Assembly (NCBI RefSeq): GCF_900141995.1
Contig: NZ_FQZA01000011.1
Coordinates: 58,664 to 122,663 of the forward strand
Direction of reading: 5' to 3'
Origin: Palleronia salina
GTDB taxonomy: Bacteria > Pseudomonadota > Alphaproteobacteria > Rhodobacterales > Rhodobacteraceae
Length of the DNA stretch: 64,000 nucleotides
Shown here: positions 44,425-55,968 of the stretch, one piece after another
Layout: each line of letters opens with the position of its first letter
Position numbering within the stretch: position 1 is the stretch's first letter
The notes under the pieces: generated by a model
What the model saw: only the letters and a program-made list of their open reading frames with translations
What the model was told of the DNA's origin: nothing
Databases searched by the model: none
Program-made: the position numbers and the translations under genes

Positions 44425-46523
44425 CGGGTTTCGACACGTTCGTGGTGGTCGACTGGTCGGCGGCCAAGGGTGTGCGCACCCCAGGCAAGGACGCGATCTG
44501 GGTCGGGATCACCCGGTCCGGTCGCGACGAGGCGCCGCGTCACTTTCCCACCCGGCGCGACGCGGAGTCCTGGCTGGCCGATTTCCTCCGGGCCGAGATC
44601 GCCGCGGGACGGCGCACGCTGGTGGGGTTCGATTTCCCCTTCGGATACCCCGAGGGCTTCGCCCGGGCCGTCTGCGGCAGCGCCGATCCGCTGGCGCTGT
44701 GGGATTGGCTGGCCGAGCGCATCACCGACGATGCGCGGGGCGTGAACAACCGCTTCGACGTGGCCTCCGCCATCAACCGCATGTTTCCCGGCATCGGCCC
44801 CTTCTGGGGCAAGCCGCAGGAAGAGGGCTATCCCGACATTCCCTATCGCGGCACGCACCGCGACGGGCATGGCATGGCCGAGAAGCGCGCCTGCGACCGC
44901 GCGGCAGGAGCGTCGTCCAGTGTCTGGCAGCTGTTCTTCAACCCGACGGTCGGAAGCCAGGCCCTGATGGGGCTGCCCATGCTGTCGCGCCTGCGCCGGA
45001 TCGATGGTGTCGCCGCCTGGCCGTTCGAGGATTGGGACGAGGCGCGTGCCGTGCTGGTCGAGATCTGGCCGGGGCTGATCGAGCCGGCGATCAAGGCGGC
45101 GGGCGACGGCATCCGCGATGCGCACCAGGTGCGGCTGCTGGCGCGGGCGCTGTCGCGTCTGCCGGCGGAAGAACTGCGGGGCATGATGCAGGTGCAGGTG
45201 CAGGCGCCGGAGGAGGGTTGGATCCTTGGCGCGGGTCATGGCGAGCGGTTGACCGCGTTAGCCGCAAGTCCCCTGCGCCCGCCGCCCCTTTCGAACGATT
45301 GCTTCGCGCTGCCGCCCGGCGTGGACTGGACCCCGGTGGACGACGCGCTGGCGCTGCTGCGGGACCGGTTGCGGCCGGTGACCGGCATCAAGACCGTTGA
45401 AGTCGCGCGGGCGGATGGCCGCATCCTGGCCGAAGCCGCCCTGGCCCGGCGCGCCAACCCGCCGGGCGCGAACGCCGCCGTCGATGGTTACGGCTTCGCC
45501 CATGCCGCCACGGGCGAGGGGCCGCAGACCCTGCCGCTGGTCGATGGCCGGGCGGCGGCGGGTGCGCCCTTTCGCGGGACCGTGCCAGAGGGGCACGCGA
45601 TCCGCATCCTGACCGGTGCATTGCTGCCGGGCGGCGTGGACACGGTGGTTCTGGAGGAAGACACCCGCAGCGATGGCGCGGCGGTGGCCTTCAACGGCCC
45701 CGTCAAGCGCGGCGCCAACACGCGGCGCGCGGGCGAGGACGTGGCGGCGGGCGATGAAGCCCTTCCCGTCGGGCACCTGCTGCGCGCGCCGGACCTCGCG
45801 CTGCTGTCGGCCGTGGGGCTGGCCGAGGTGCCGGTGCGCGAACGGCTGCGCGTGGGCGTGCTTTCGACCGGCGACGAGCTCGCCGCGCCGGGCAGCACCG
45901 ACGACCCCGGCCGCACCTACGACGCGAACCGGCCCATGCTGCTGGCCATGGCCGCGCGATGGGGCCACTCGGCGGTGGACCTGGGCCACGTGGCCGACGA
46001 CCGGACGGCCCTGCGCGACCGGCTGGACGGCGCGGCGGCGGACGTCATCCTGACTTCGGGCGGCGCGTCGGCGGGGGACGAGGATCACGTCTCGGCCTTG
46101 CTGCGCGAGACCGGCAGCCTCACCGCCTGGCGGATCGCGCTGAAGCCGGGGCGCCCCCTGGCGCTGGGAATGTGGGACGGCAAGCCGGTGTTCGGCCTGC
46201 CCGGAAACCCGGTCGCCGCCTTCGTCTGCGCTCTGATCTTCGCGCGGCCGGCATTGGCGGTGATGGCGGGCGGACCGTGGCCCGAACCGCTGGCGATGCA
46301 GGTGCCCGCCGGGTTCACCAAGCGCAAGAAGCCGGGCCGCCGCGAATACTTGCGCGCGCGTCTTCGCGACGGGCGGGCCGAGGTGTTCGCTTCGGAAGGG
46401 TCCGGACGGATCTCGGGGCTCAGCTGGGCCGACGGTCTGGTCGAGCTGCCCGACGGCGCGGTGACCGTGACCGAGGGCGACCCGGTGCGGTTCCTGCCCT
46501 ATGCCGGGTTCGGGCTGGGCTGA
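44421..46523 (+). CDS. DUF429-like / MoeA fusion protein
   Basis: One uninterrupted 700-residue frame. Residues about 1-285 have a DUF429-like RNase H fold ([11 protein letters not shown] at 6-16, [32 protein letters not shown]), and about 300-700 are Moe[15 protein letters not shown], the [20 protein letters not shown] motif, [19 protein letters not shown] and [12 protein letters not shown]. MoeA inserts molybdate into adenylylated molybdopterin. The start is TTG at 44421, overlapping the mobB stop; a GTG at 44439 is possible. The N-terminal half exists as a separate protein in many relatives, so this looks like a gene fusion. Confidence 0.88.
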   Translation: MTGFDTFVVVDWSAAKGVRTPGKDAIWVGITRSGRDEAPRHFPTRRDAESWLADFLRAEIAAGRRTLVGFDFPFGYPEGFARAVCGSADPLALWDWLAERITDDARGVNNRFDVASAINRMFPGIGPFWGKPQEEGYPDIPYRGTHRDGHGMAEKRACDRAAGASSSVWQLFFNPTVGSQALMGLPMLSRLRRIDGVAAWPFEDWDEARAVLVEIWPGLIEPAIKAAGDGIRDAHQVRLLARALSRLPAEELRGMMQVQVQAPEEGWILGAGHGERLTALAASPLRPPPLSNDCFALPPGVDWTPVDDALALLRDRLRPVTGIKTVEVARADGRILAEAALARRANPPGANAAVDGYGFAHAATGEGPQTLPLVDGRAAAGAPFRGTVPEGHAIRILTGALLPGGVDTVVLEEDTRSDGAAVAFNGPVKRGANTRRAGEDVAAGDEALPVGHLLRAPDLALLSAVGLAEVPVRERLRVGVLSTGDELAAPGSTDDPGRTYDANRPMLLAMAARWGHSAVDLGHVADDRTALRDRLDGAAADVILTSGGASAGDEDHVSALLRETGSLTAWRIALKPGRPLALGMWDGKPVFGLPGNPVAAFVCALIFARPALAVMAGGPWPEPLAMQVPAGFTKRKKPGRREYLRARLRDGRAEVFASEGSGRISGLSWADGLVELPDGAVTVTEGDPVRFLPYAGFGLG

Positions 46524-47182
46524 GGCGCGTCGCCGAAGACGTCCTCGAAGCATTGGCGCAGCGCCACGTCCACGTCGGCCATGGTGACCGGCAGGCCCAG
46601 GTCGACCAGCGAGGTGACGCCGTGCTCGGTGATCCCGCAGGGCACGATCCCGTCGAAGTGGCTCAGGTCCGGCTCGACATTCAGGGACAGCCCGTGGAAG
46701 CTGACCCACTTGCGAAGCTTCACGCCGATGGCGGCGATCTTGTCCTCGGCCGGCGCGCCCGTGGCGGTGGGCGGCTTGTCGGGGCGGGCGACCCAGACGC
46801 CCACGCGCCCCTCGCGGATCTCGCCCCGCACGCCGAACCGGTCGAGCGTTGCGATCACCCACGCCTCGAGCTGGGCCACGAAGCGGCGCACGTCGTGCCC
46901 GCGCGCACCCACGTCGAGCATAACGTAGACCACCCGCTGGCCGGGGCCGTGATAAGTGTACTGTCCGCCGCGCCCGACCTCGTGCACCGGGAACCGGTCG
47001 GGGTCGCGCAGGTCCTCGGCCCGGGCCGAGGTGCCGGCGGTGTAAAGCGGTGGGTGTTCGAGCAGCCAGACCAGCTCGGGCGCTTCGCCCGCGCGGATGG
47101 CGGCGGCCCGCGCCTCCATGGCGGCCAGGGCCTCGACATAGTCCACGGGACCGTCGCTGATTTTCCATTCCACGCGGGTCAT
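46499..47182 (-). CDS. lipB: Lipoyl(octanoyl) transferase LipB
   Basis: Transfers octanoate from acyl carrier protein to lipoyl domains. The 227-residue protein has the motifs [27 protein letters not shown], the Lys of [15 protein letters not shown] and the catalytic Cys in [12 protein letters not shown] (about residue 182). ATG 47182 is chosen; the long upstream frame to 47440 is an artefact. The 3' ends of lipB and the moeA fusion overlap by 25 bases in convergent orientation. Confidence 0.96.
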   Translation of the reverse strand: MTRVEWKISDGPVDYVEALAAMEARAAAIRAGEAPELVWLLEHPPLYTAGTSARAEDLRDPDRFPVHEVGRGGQYTYHGPGQRVVYVMLDVGARGHDVRRFVAQLEAWVIATLDRFGVRGEIREGRVGVWVARPDKPPTATGAPAEDKIAAIGVKLRKWVSFHGLSLNVEPDLSHFDGIVPCGITEHGVTSLVDLGLPVTMADVDVALRQCFEDVFGDAPQPSPNPA

Positions 47183-47333
47183 GGCGGGACAGAAAGGGAC
47201 AAACCGTACACATTTCAAGCGCTCATCCGAAGCGAAGGGCGAAAACGGTGCTAAACTTCTGGCGAATCGGTCGGTGGCCCAGTCGGTCGCGTATGTTTCG
47301 TCCGGTCCCATCGCATTTTCAAAGGAGCATTCG

Positions 47334-48689
47334 ATGAAACATCGCCCTATCATGTCCGCCATTCTCGCCGCTGCCATCATCGGCGTGCCCACCACCCGCG
47401 CCAGCGCGGATGCCGGTGATTTCGTCGCCGGCGCCATCATCGGCGGTGTCCTCGGCCACGCGGTGCGAAACCAGCCGCAACGGAAGGTCTACAGGTCGAC
47501 GAAATCGACCAAGAAGGTCCATCGCCCGACGATCCCGGCAACCCAGGCCGGGCGCCAGATCCAGACGTCGCTGAATTATTTCGGTTTCAACGCCGGTGGC
47601 GTGGACGGCCAGCTGGGCCGCAAGTCCCGCGACGCGATCTCGCGCTACCAGGCCTACATGGGCTACCCGGTGACCGGGAACCTGACCACGTTCGAGCAGG
47701 ATCTCCTCATCAGCTCGTATAACCGGGCGCAGGCCGGTGGATACGCGACCCAGCAGCAGATCGCCGCGCAGGTGGACGGGCCGCGCGGGCTGCTGAAGGT
47801 GTACCGCGCCGAGATGGCGGGCGGCACCGCGGTGCAGCCCGGAACCACCATGGTCGTCGCGCCGACGCCGGTCCCGGTCGCGCCCGTGCCCGCGGCGCCG
47901 CAGACGCAGATGGTGGCGGCCCCTGCGCCGCAGCCCGTTGTCCCGGTGGCTCCTGCCGCGGTCACGGCCGCCGCGGCCCCCGCGGCCGCAGCGACCGGCC
48001 CGCTGCCCAGTCTTTTCGGTGATAGCGCGGCGCCCAAGGCCGCGCTGGCCGAGCGGTGCCAGGCCATGGGGCTGGAGGCGGGCACGAGCTTTGCCTTCAC
48101 GCCGTCCGACCGGATCACCAACCCCGATTTCGCCCTGTCGCAGCAATTCTGCGTGGCGCGCGCCTTTGCCATCGCGTCGGGCGACGCGCTGGCCCAGAGC
48201 CTGGGCGCGTCCGAGGAGCAGGTCGCGTCGCTCTGCGACGTCTACGCCCAGCGGATGGCCCCCTTCGTGGCTGCCGTCGGGGTGGCGAACCGCGACGCCG
48301 TGCAAACCATGGCCGCGGGTTTCGTGGGTGAGGCCGGCCTGCCCGAGGCGCAGCTAGCCGGGACCGCGCAGGTCTGTTTGGGGCACGGCTATGCCTCGGG
48401 TGACAGCGCCATGGCCATCGGGTCCGCGCTGCTGCTGGTCGGCACGGGGCAGGACGCCTATGGCGAAATCCTCGGGCACCACCTGCATGCCGGCGAAGGC
48501 GTTGCCGAGAACGCGTCCCGCGCCGAGCAATGGTTCGATGCCAGCCTGTCGGCCGCCGAGACCGACCCGGTCTTCGCGCCCAGCCAGCCCGACCGCCTGA
48601 AGGTCATGTCGGCGGTCCTGTTTCCCGACCGCGCGGTGGCGGTGCCCGCGTCGGCCCCGGCTCTGCCCACCTTCTCGATCACCGAGTGA
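47334..48689 (+). CDS. Secreted peptidoglycan-binding domain protein
   Basis: A 451-residue protein with a signal peptide ([25 protein letters not shown]). Residues about 25-45 form a Gly-rich segment ([15 protein letters not shown]), then a peptidoglycan-binding repeat ([36 protein letters not shown], about 70-115), a Pro/Ala/Val-rich linker, and an unrecognised Ala-rich Cys-containing domain. The AAAGGAG site supports ATG 47334. It may be structurally related to the caspase-fold protein at 38288 only through the wall-binding repeat. Divergent from lipB. Confidence 0.82.
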   Translation: MKHRPIMSAILAAAIIGVPTTRASADAGDFVAGAIIGGVLGHAVRNQPQRKVYRSTKSTKKVHRPTIPATQAGRQIQTSLNYFGFNAGGVDGQLGRKSRDAISRYQAYMGYPVTGNLTTFEQDLLISSYNRAQAGGYATQQQIAAQVDGPRGLLKVYRAEMAGGTAVQPGTTMVVAPTPVPVAPVPAAPQTQMVAAPAPQPVVPVAPAAVTAAAAPAAAATGPLPSLFGDSAAPKAALAERCQAMGLEAGTSFAFTPSDRITNPDFALSQQFCVARAFAIASGDALAQSLGASEEQVASLCDVYAQRMAPFVAAVGVANRDAVQTMAAGFVGEAGLPEAQLAGTAQVCLGHGYASGDSAMAIGSALLLVGTGQDAYGEILGHHLHAGEGVAENASRAEQWFDASLSAAETDPVFAPSQPDRLKVMSAVLFPDRAVAVPASAPALPTFSITE

Positions 48690-48804
48690 ACGGCGCTCCG
48701 TCGCGGCGCGCGATACACATCCTGCGCCGCGTCATTTCGGGTGAAACCCTCTTCACAAGGGGGACGCGAGCCGCTACACCCGCGCCACCCGGCCACCGAG
48801 AGAT

Positions 48805-48890
48805 GCGGTAGTGGCGGAATGGTAGACGCGCAGCGTTGAGGTCGCTGTGGGGTAACACCCGTGGAAGTTCGAGTCTTCTCTACCGCACCA
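48805..48890 (+). tRNA. tRNA-Leu (anticodon GAG)
   Basis: Cloverleaf with acceptor GCGGTAG / CTACCGC, discriminator A and an encoded CCA. The anticodon loop is TTGAGGT between CAGCG and CGCTG, giving GAG. The long variable arm (GTGGGGTAACACCC) is class II, as expected for leucine, and the T-loop is GTTCGAGTC. It lies between a peptidoglycan-binding protein gene and gph; no integrated element is seen at its 3' end. Confidence 0.95.
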
Positions 48891-48905
48891 TCTCTCGGGG
48901 CCGGA

Positions 48906-49580
48906 TCAGCCTGACATCAGCACCCGTTCGGCCAGGTCCGGAAACTGCGACCAGTCGCTGAATGCGGCGGCGTGGGGCAGGGCCTCGGGCGGGCTGTGGC
49001 GATAGCCTTCGGTGAACAGCACGAACGGCACATCGGCCGCCCGCGCGGTTTCGCAATCGGTTTCGCTGTCGCCCACGTAAAGGCATGTATCGGCCTCCAG
49101 CGCGGCCATGGTGGCGTGCAGCATCTCGGGGTCGGGTTTGCGGGTGGCCAGGCTGTCGCCGCCGAACATGGCCCCCATCCGTGTATCGAGCCCGAAATGC
49201 GCCGCGACGAATCGCGCGGGGCCGATGGGCTTGTTGGTGCAGATCGCCATGGTGTGACCGCGGGCCGCAACCGTGTCGAGCGCCGCGAGCGCGCCAGGGT
49301 AGGGCTGCGTCAGGGCGACGGCGGTCTCGTATCGGTCGAGAAAATCGGCCAGGATCGGGTCCTGCAAGCTGTCGTCCAGATCCAGCGCCGCGCGGGCCCG
49401 GCTGACCAGGACAGGCGCCCCGCGGCCGATGAATCCGCGTGCCTGTTCAAGCGAAACCGAGCGTTCGTACGGTGCCAACGCGGCGTTCAGGGCCGCGTGA
49501 ATATCGGGCGCCGAGTCCAAAAGTGTCCCGTCAAGATCAAAGATGATGGCCGCCACGATGCCCCCCGATGGCTTTTGCAT
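48906..49580 (-). CDS. gph: Phosphoglycolate phosphatase-type HAD hydrolase
   Basis: A 224-residue HAD-superfamily phosphatase. Motif I IIFDLDGTLLDSAPDI, motif II ICTNKP, the Lys of RKPDPEM and motif III VYGDSE-type YVGDSETDCE are present. It removes phosphate from 2-phosphoglycolate made by DNA repair or photorespiration. ATG 49580 is chosen; GTG 49550s and TTG 49589 are alternatives. Divergent from the polyamine transporter operon. Confidence 0.88.
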   Translation of the reverse strand: MQKPSGGIVAAIIFDLDGTLLDSAPDIHAALNAALAPYERSVSLEQARGFIGRGAPVLVSRARAALDLDDSLQDPILADFLDRYETAVALTQPYPGALAALDTVAARGHTMAICTNKPIGPARFVAAHFGLDTRMGAMFGGDSLATRKPDPEMLHATMAALEADTCLYVGDSETDCETARAADVPFVLFTEGYRHSPPEALPHAAAFSDWSQFPDLAERVLMSG

Positions 49581-49609
49581 TCGCGGCAAACTAACGCATG
49601 GCCCGGGTT

Positions 49610-49642
49610 AATCGACCGGGAATCCCGCGAAATCGGTCGATT
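49610..49642. promoter_or_regulatory. Inverted repeat in the gph-potA divergent region
   Basis: AATCGACCG and CGGTCGATT arms (9 bp, perfect) separated by 15 bases. It lies upstream of gph and upstream of the polyamine operon, so it could be an operator for both. A T-run (TTTTA) follows the plus-strand arm, so a terminator for gph-antisense transcription is an alternative. Confidence 0.45.
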
Positions 49643-49715
49643 TTACTGGGTTTCGTGGCGTTTTGAGAAATCTCGGCACCACTTGCTTGCATTGCGGGGC
49701 AGCGTTCGGTTTATT

Positions 49716-49735
49716 TCGCGACAAGATCGCGACAA
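49716..49735 (+). promoter_or_regulatory. Tandem TCGCGACAA repeats before the polyamine operon
   Basis: TCGCGACAA occurs at 49716-49724 and 49727-49735, a spacing of 11 bases or about one helical turn. It is 25 bases before the potA-like start codon, a position that suits a DNA-binding regulator or mRNA leader element. Confidence 0.45.
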
Positions 49736-49760
49736 TGACGATCAATACGGGGAGAAACCG

Positions 49761-50861
<1,101 letters not shown>

Positions 50862-50953
50862 AGCGTCCGGCGCCGCGGCCAACCTTCGATCCACGCCCGG
50901 AGACGGAGGTGCAACGAACCAAACGGGCAACTCATCAAGGAGAGATCCATAAC

Positions 50954-52069
<1,116 letters not shown>

Positions 52070-52081
52070 GCTTGATCCTTG

Positions 52082-52108
52082 CGAAGGGGCGGCGTGGCCG
52101 CCCCTTCG
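52082..52108 (+). terminator. Intercistronic hairpin after the binding-protein gene
   Basis: Perfect 12-bp stem CGAAGGGGCGGC / GCCGCCCCTTCG with loop GTG, 12 bases after the stop. No T-run follows, so partial termination or mRNA protection is likely. Confidence 0.7.
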
Positions 52109-52187
52109 TCCCACATCCCCGAGCTTATCCGCGATGATCCGACATGGATCATTTCGGATGATCTTGTAGAGCGGCAGGAGGACGGAC

Positions 52188-52475
52188 ATGCCCAAAGGCT
52201 ATATAATCGGCCATATCAAGGTCACCGATCCCGAGGGTTACCCCGAGTACGTTCGGCGCGACACGCCGATCCTCGAATCCCACGGCGCGCGCTTCATCGT
52301 GCGTGGCGGCGAGTCCGAGACGCCCGAGGGCACGGACATGGGCCGGCACGTCGTGATCGAGTTCGACAGCTACGAAGCCGCCAAGGCCGCCTATCACGAC
52401 CCCGAGTACCAGGAGGTCGCCGATATCCGCCGTCGCTGCGCCGAGAGCACCATCATCCTTGTCGAGGGGACCTGA
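52188..52475 (+). CDS. DUF1330 domain-containing protein
   Basis: A 95-residue protein with the dimeric alpha/beta-barrel signature of DUF1330: GYIIGHIKVTDPEGYPEYVRRDTPILESHGARFIVRGGE and HVVIEFDSYEAAKAAYHDPEYQ. Function is unknown. It has a GGCAGGAGG-type site before its ATG and lies inside the polyamine transporter operon, three bases before the first permease gene. Confidence 0.88.
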   Translation: MPKGYIIGHIKVTDPEGYPEYVRRDTPILESHGARFIVRGGESETPEGTDMGRHVVIEFDSYEAAKAAYHDPEYQEVADIRRRCAESTIILVEGT

Positions 52476-52478
52476 GCC

Positions 52479-54230
52479 ATGACCAGCGCGACCGATCCCG
52501 ACGCCTATACCGGCGCAACGCCCGACAACGCCATCCGCGACGCCGACCGTGCCGAGAAGGGCCCGGTTCTCGCCGCCGACGGCACGCCGCTGAAGGCATC
52601 GCTGGCCCGGTCGCTGCGGGTGCAGAAGCTGCGGGCACTGGGCCTGATCGCGCCGCTGCTGATCTTCATCCTCGTCACCTTCATCGCGCCGATCGCCGAC
52701 ATGCTGTTCCGGTCGGTCGAGAACCAGATCGTGTCCGAGACGCTGCCGCGCACGGTGCAGGAGCTCGAGCGCTGGGACGGTGAAAGCGTTCCGGACGAAG
52801 AGACGTTCCGCGCGCTCGCCGCCGACCTGATGATCGCGACCGAGCTGAAGAACCACACCCGCCTCGGCAGCCGCCTGAACTACGAGACGACCGGCATCTC
52901 GTCGCTGTTCCGCCAGACCGGCCGCGACATGGACGAGGTGGGAGAGGTCTACCTGGACCAGTTCGTCGAGCTGGACGAGGCCTGGGAAGAGCCCGAGACC
53001 TGGATGACGCTGATGGCGTCCGACGACTGGCTGACCGCGCGGGACCAGTGGGCCACCGACAAGGAAGAGGCCGAAGCGGCGCAGGACGCGGCCACCACGG
53101 CCGAAGAGGCCATCGCGCTGGAATTCACCACGCCCGAGCCCGATTTCCAATTGAACCAGATCTCGCAGGAAGCGCTGCCGCGCACGGCCTCGATCTATCG
53201 CCAGTTCGCGCAGGTCATCCAGTCCGAGGACGAGGACAGCCCGTCCGAGGAAGAGCCCTGGGCCATCGTCTACCAGGCGCTTTACGAGGACCTGACCGCC
53301 GGCCGCGGCGAAGGCTACGACGGCGATATCGCGGGCCTTCTGACCGAAGCGCGCGAGGCCGTCGGCAGCTTCGAGGAAGTGCCGGTCCGCGAATTCTTCC
53401 TCGAGGAAGTCGACGAGGACTGGGCCGACCCGGAAGTCTGGGGCACAATCGAGGCCTTCTCGTCGCCCTATACCGCCGGCTACTTCCTGGCGTCGGCCGA
53501 CTTCCAGCTGACGCCGCAGGGCATCGAGCGGCAACCTGAGGACCAGCAGATCTACGGCCTGTTGTTCCAGCGGACCATGTTCATGTCGCTGACCATCATG
53601 TTCAGCTGCATCGTGCTGGGCTACCCGATCGCGTTCCTGCTGTCGAACCTGCCCGTGCGCACTTCGAACCTGCTGCTGATCCTGGTGCTGCTGCCGTTCT
53701 GGACGTCGCTGCTGGTGCGGACTTCGGCCTGGAAGGTGCTGCTGCAACAGCAGGGGGTCATCAACGATATCCTGGTCTGGATCGGGCTTGTGGCCGACAA
53801 CAACCGTCTTGAGCTGATCAACAACCAGACCGGCACGATCATCGCCATGACGCATATCCTGCTGCCATTCATGATCCTGCCGCTCTATTCGGTGATGAAG
53901 ACGATCCCGCCCTATTACGTGCGCGCGGCCAAGTCGCTGGGTGCCACGCCCTTCACGGCGTTCCGTCGGGTCTACTTCCCGCAATCGGTGCCGGGGATCG
54001 GCGCGGGTTGTATCCTCGTCTTCATCCTGGCCATCGGCTACTACATCACGCCCGAACTGGTGGGCGGCACGACCGGTACGTTCATCTCGAACCGGATCGC
54101 CTACCACATCTCCAGCTCGCTCAACTGGGGTCTGGCGGCGGCGCTTGGGTCGATACTGCTCGCCCTCGTGCTGGTGCTTTACTACCTCTACGACCGCATC
54201 GTCGGCATCGACAACGTGAGCCTGGGATAA
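52479..54230 (+). CDS. Polyamine-type ABC transporter permease with large periplasmic insert
   Basis: A 583-residue permease, about twice the normal 280-300. The first membrane helix is at residues 50-75 (LGLIAPLLIFILVTFIAPIADMLF); then about 280 acidic residues (VENQIVSETLPRTVQELERWD to about 355) are predicted outside the membrane; the remaining helices start near MFMSLTIMFSCIVLGYPIAFLL. The binding-protein-dependent EAA-type loop is AAKSLGATPFTAFRRVYFPQSVPGI. The insert is present in one frame with consistent codon use, so it is part of the protein. Confidence 0.88.
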   Translation: MTSATDPDAYTGATPDNAIRDADRAEKGPVLAADGTPLKASLARSLRVQKLRALGLIAPLLIFILVTFIAPIADMLFRSVENQIVSETLPRTVQELERWDGESVPDEETFRALAADLMIATELKNHTRLGSRLNYETTGISSLFRQTGRDMDEVGEVYLDQFVELDEAWEEPETWMTLMASDDWLTARDQWATDKEEAEAAQDAATTAEEAIALEFTTPEPDFQLNQISQEALPRTASIYRQFAQVIQSEDEDSPSEEEPWAIVYQALYEDLTAGRGEGYDGDIAGLLTEAREAVGSFEEVPVREFFLEEVDEDWADPEVWGTIEAFSSPYTAGYFLASADFQLTPQGIERQPEDQQIYGLLFQRTMFMSLTIMFSCIVLGYPIAFLLSNLPVRTSNLLLILVLLPFWTSLLVRTSAWKVLLQQQGVINDILVWIGLVADNNRLELINNQTGTIIAMTHILLPFMILPLYSVMKTIPPYYVRAAKSLGATPFTAFRRVYFPQSVPGIGAGCILVFILAIGYYITPELVGGTTGTFISNRIAYHISSSLNWGLAAALGSILLALVLVLYYLYDRIVGIDNVSLG

Positions 54231-54242
54231 GGAGAGAACACC

Positions 54243-55094
54243 ATGGAACTTCCCCCCTATGCCACGACTGGCGAGCGGATCTGGTTCTATACCTTCCGCG
54301 TGATCTGCGGCCTGATCTTCTTCTTCCTGATCGCGCCGATCCTCACGATCATCCCGCTCAGCTTCAACGCCGAGAACTTCTTCACCTTCACGCCGGGCAT
54401 GCTGGCGCTGGATCCTGATGCCTATTCGATGCGGCACTACGAGGATTTCTTCACCAACAGCCAGTGGCAGACGGCGCTGCGGAACTCGATCCAGATCGCA
54501 CCGGCCGCCACGCTGCTGTCGGTGAGCCTGGGCACGCTGGCCGCGGTGGGCCTGTCGCAAAGCCACGTGCCGGCCCGTCGGGCGATCATGGCGATCCTGA
54601 TCTCGCCCATGATCGTGCCGCTGATCATCTCGGCCGCCGGGATGTACTTCTTCTACTCGCGCATCGGCCTGCAGGGCACCTGGATCGGCGTCGTGCTGGC
54701 CCACGCCGCCTTGGGCATTCCCTTCGTCATCATCACGGTGACGGCGACGCTGGTGGGCTTCGACAACTCGCTGACGCGGGCCTCGGCCAACCTGGGCGCG
54801 GGACCGGTCCGCACCTTCTTCAAGGTGCAGATGCCCCTGATTCTGCCGGGCGTGATCTCGGGCGGCCTGTTCGCCTTCATCACCTCTTTCGACGAGGTCG
54901 TGGTGGTGCTGTTCGTCGGCTCGGCGGGACAGAAGACGCTGCCGTGGCAGATGTTCATCGGCCTGCGCGAACAGATCTCGCCCACGATCCTGGCGGTCGC
55001 CACGATCCTCGTGGTGATCTCGATCGCCCTGCTGACCACTGTCGAGCTGCTGCGCCGCCGCTCGGAGCGCCTGCGCGGGCTGTCGCCCAGCTGA
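54243..55094 (+). CDS. Polyamine-type ABC transporter permease (PotC-like)
   Basis: A 283-residue permease with about six membrane helices (FRVICGLIFFFLIAPILTIIPLSF, GTWIGVVLAHAALGIPFVIITV and others). The coupling loop is ASANLGAGPVRTFFKVQMPLILPGVISG. It pairs with the large permease and ends the operon ahead of a terminator. AAGGAGAG precedes its ATG. Confidence 0.93.
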   Translation: MELPPYATTGERIWFYTFRVICGLIFFFLIAPILTIIPLSFNAENFFTFTPGMLALDPDAYSMRHYEDFFTNSQWQTALRNSIQIAPAATLLSVSLGTLAAVGLSQSHVPARRAIMAILISPMIVPLIISAAGMYFFYSRIGLQGTWIGVVLAHAALGIPFVIITVTATLVGFDNSLTRASANLGAGPVRTFFKVQMPLILPGVISGGLFAFITSFDEVVVVLFVGSAGQKTLPWQMFIGLREQISPTILAVATILVVISIALLTTVELLRRRSERLRGLSPS

Positions 55095-55116
55095 CGCGGC
55101 AGGATACCGGAACAGG

Positions 55117-55150
55117 AAAGGCCCGGCGCGCAGGAAGCGGCCGGGCCTTT
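55117..55150 (+). terminator. Terminator of the polyamine operon
   Basis: Stem AAAGGCCCGGC / GCCGGGCCTTT, 11 perfect base pairs with a 12-base loop, followed by TCGTTTCG. The 3' arm ends in three Ts. It begins 22 bases after the last stop codon. Confidence 0.75.
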
Positions 55151-55182
55151 TCGTTTCGCCAAGGCGGCGCCGGAGCGATCCG

Positions 55183-55764
55183 TCAGCCGGTCCGCAGCCC
55201 GTTCACGGATTTCTGGCATTTGGCCGACAGGTCGTTCAGCATCTCGGCCATATCCTCGGGCACGGGATCACCGCTGGCGCTGACCCAGTCGGCCATCTGG
55301 GCGGTGAGGGCGGCAAAGCGCGTCAGCTCGTCCAAGGCCGCGGCGGCGGTCCTGGCGCTGGTGTCGATCTCGCAGGTCTCGGGGCCATCGGCCGCGACAA
55401 GGCGGCTTATGGCCAGAACGGTCTCGTAGTCGTTGCCGCTGCCCAGAAGTGGACAGATGTCGATTTCCCATTCGCCGCCGTCGAAGCTCAGCCGGTGGGT
55501 CGAGCTTTCGCCCATGAAGGCGCAGGAGACGGCCATCTCGATGGTCGTGCGGTCGGCGCCGGTCCACATCTCGGACCACTTCTCCCCGCAAAGCGCCGCG
55601 CCGTCGGTCGCCTGCAGCAGTTTCTCGCCCGCGTCGTTGATGGCGGTGATGCGGCCCCTGCGGTCGATCACCTTGACGCAAAGGTCGGGGCGGGCGGCCA
55701 GCGCGGCCAGGGAGGCGTTCCCGAAATTTCGGTTGGCGATATTCGGAAGAGCGACGTCGTCCAT
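55183..55764 (-). CDS. PAS-domain-like protein
   Basis: A 193-residue cytoplasmic protein. Residues about 25-120 match a PAS fold: CVKVIDRRGRITAINDAGEKLLQATDG, then WTGADRTTIEMAV and GGEWEIDICPLL. The C-terminal part is helical. No kinase, GGDEF or DNA-binding domain is present, so it may be a ligand- or partner-binding sensor. It is convergent with the polyamine operon. ATG 55764 (MDDVALPN) is chosen. Confidence 0.65.
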   Translation of the reverse strand: MDDVALPNIANRNFGNASLAALAARPDLCVKVIDRRGRITAINDAGEKLLQATDGAALCGEKWSEMWTGADRTTIEMAVSCAFMGESSTHRLSFDGGEWEIDICPLLGSGNDYETVLAISRLVAADGPETCEIDTSARTAAAALDELTRFAALTAQMADWVSASGDPVPEDMAEMLNDLSAKCQKSVNGLRTG

Positions 55765-55968
55765 CGTGTTAGGTCCCAAAACTCATGTAATTCGGCCTGC
55801 CACGAGCTTTCTGCAGATGGGCCTGTCGGGAAGGCGCTGCCTTCCCGTCCTGATCCTGCCGTACGATCCCGTGCCGGGAAAGCTCGACTGTACCAGTGAG
55901 TCAGAACTTTCATGGGATCGTGGCGTGCTTGCGGCGAAACCAAGGATTCCGGCGCCGACCTGCGGGGC

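Noticed and set aside
55780..55968. Possible small gene in the gap between the PAS and AEC genes
   Set aside because: The 189-base gap contains only short frames without a ribosome-binding site or known motif, including a GAAGGCGCTGCCTTC mini-hairpin; nothing supportable.
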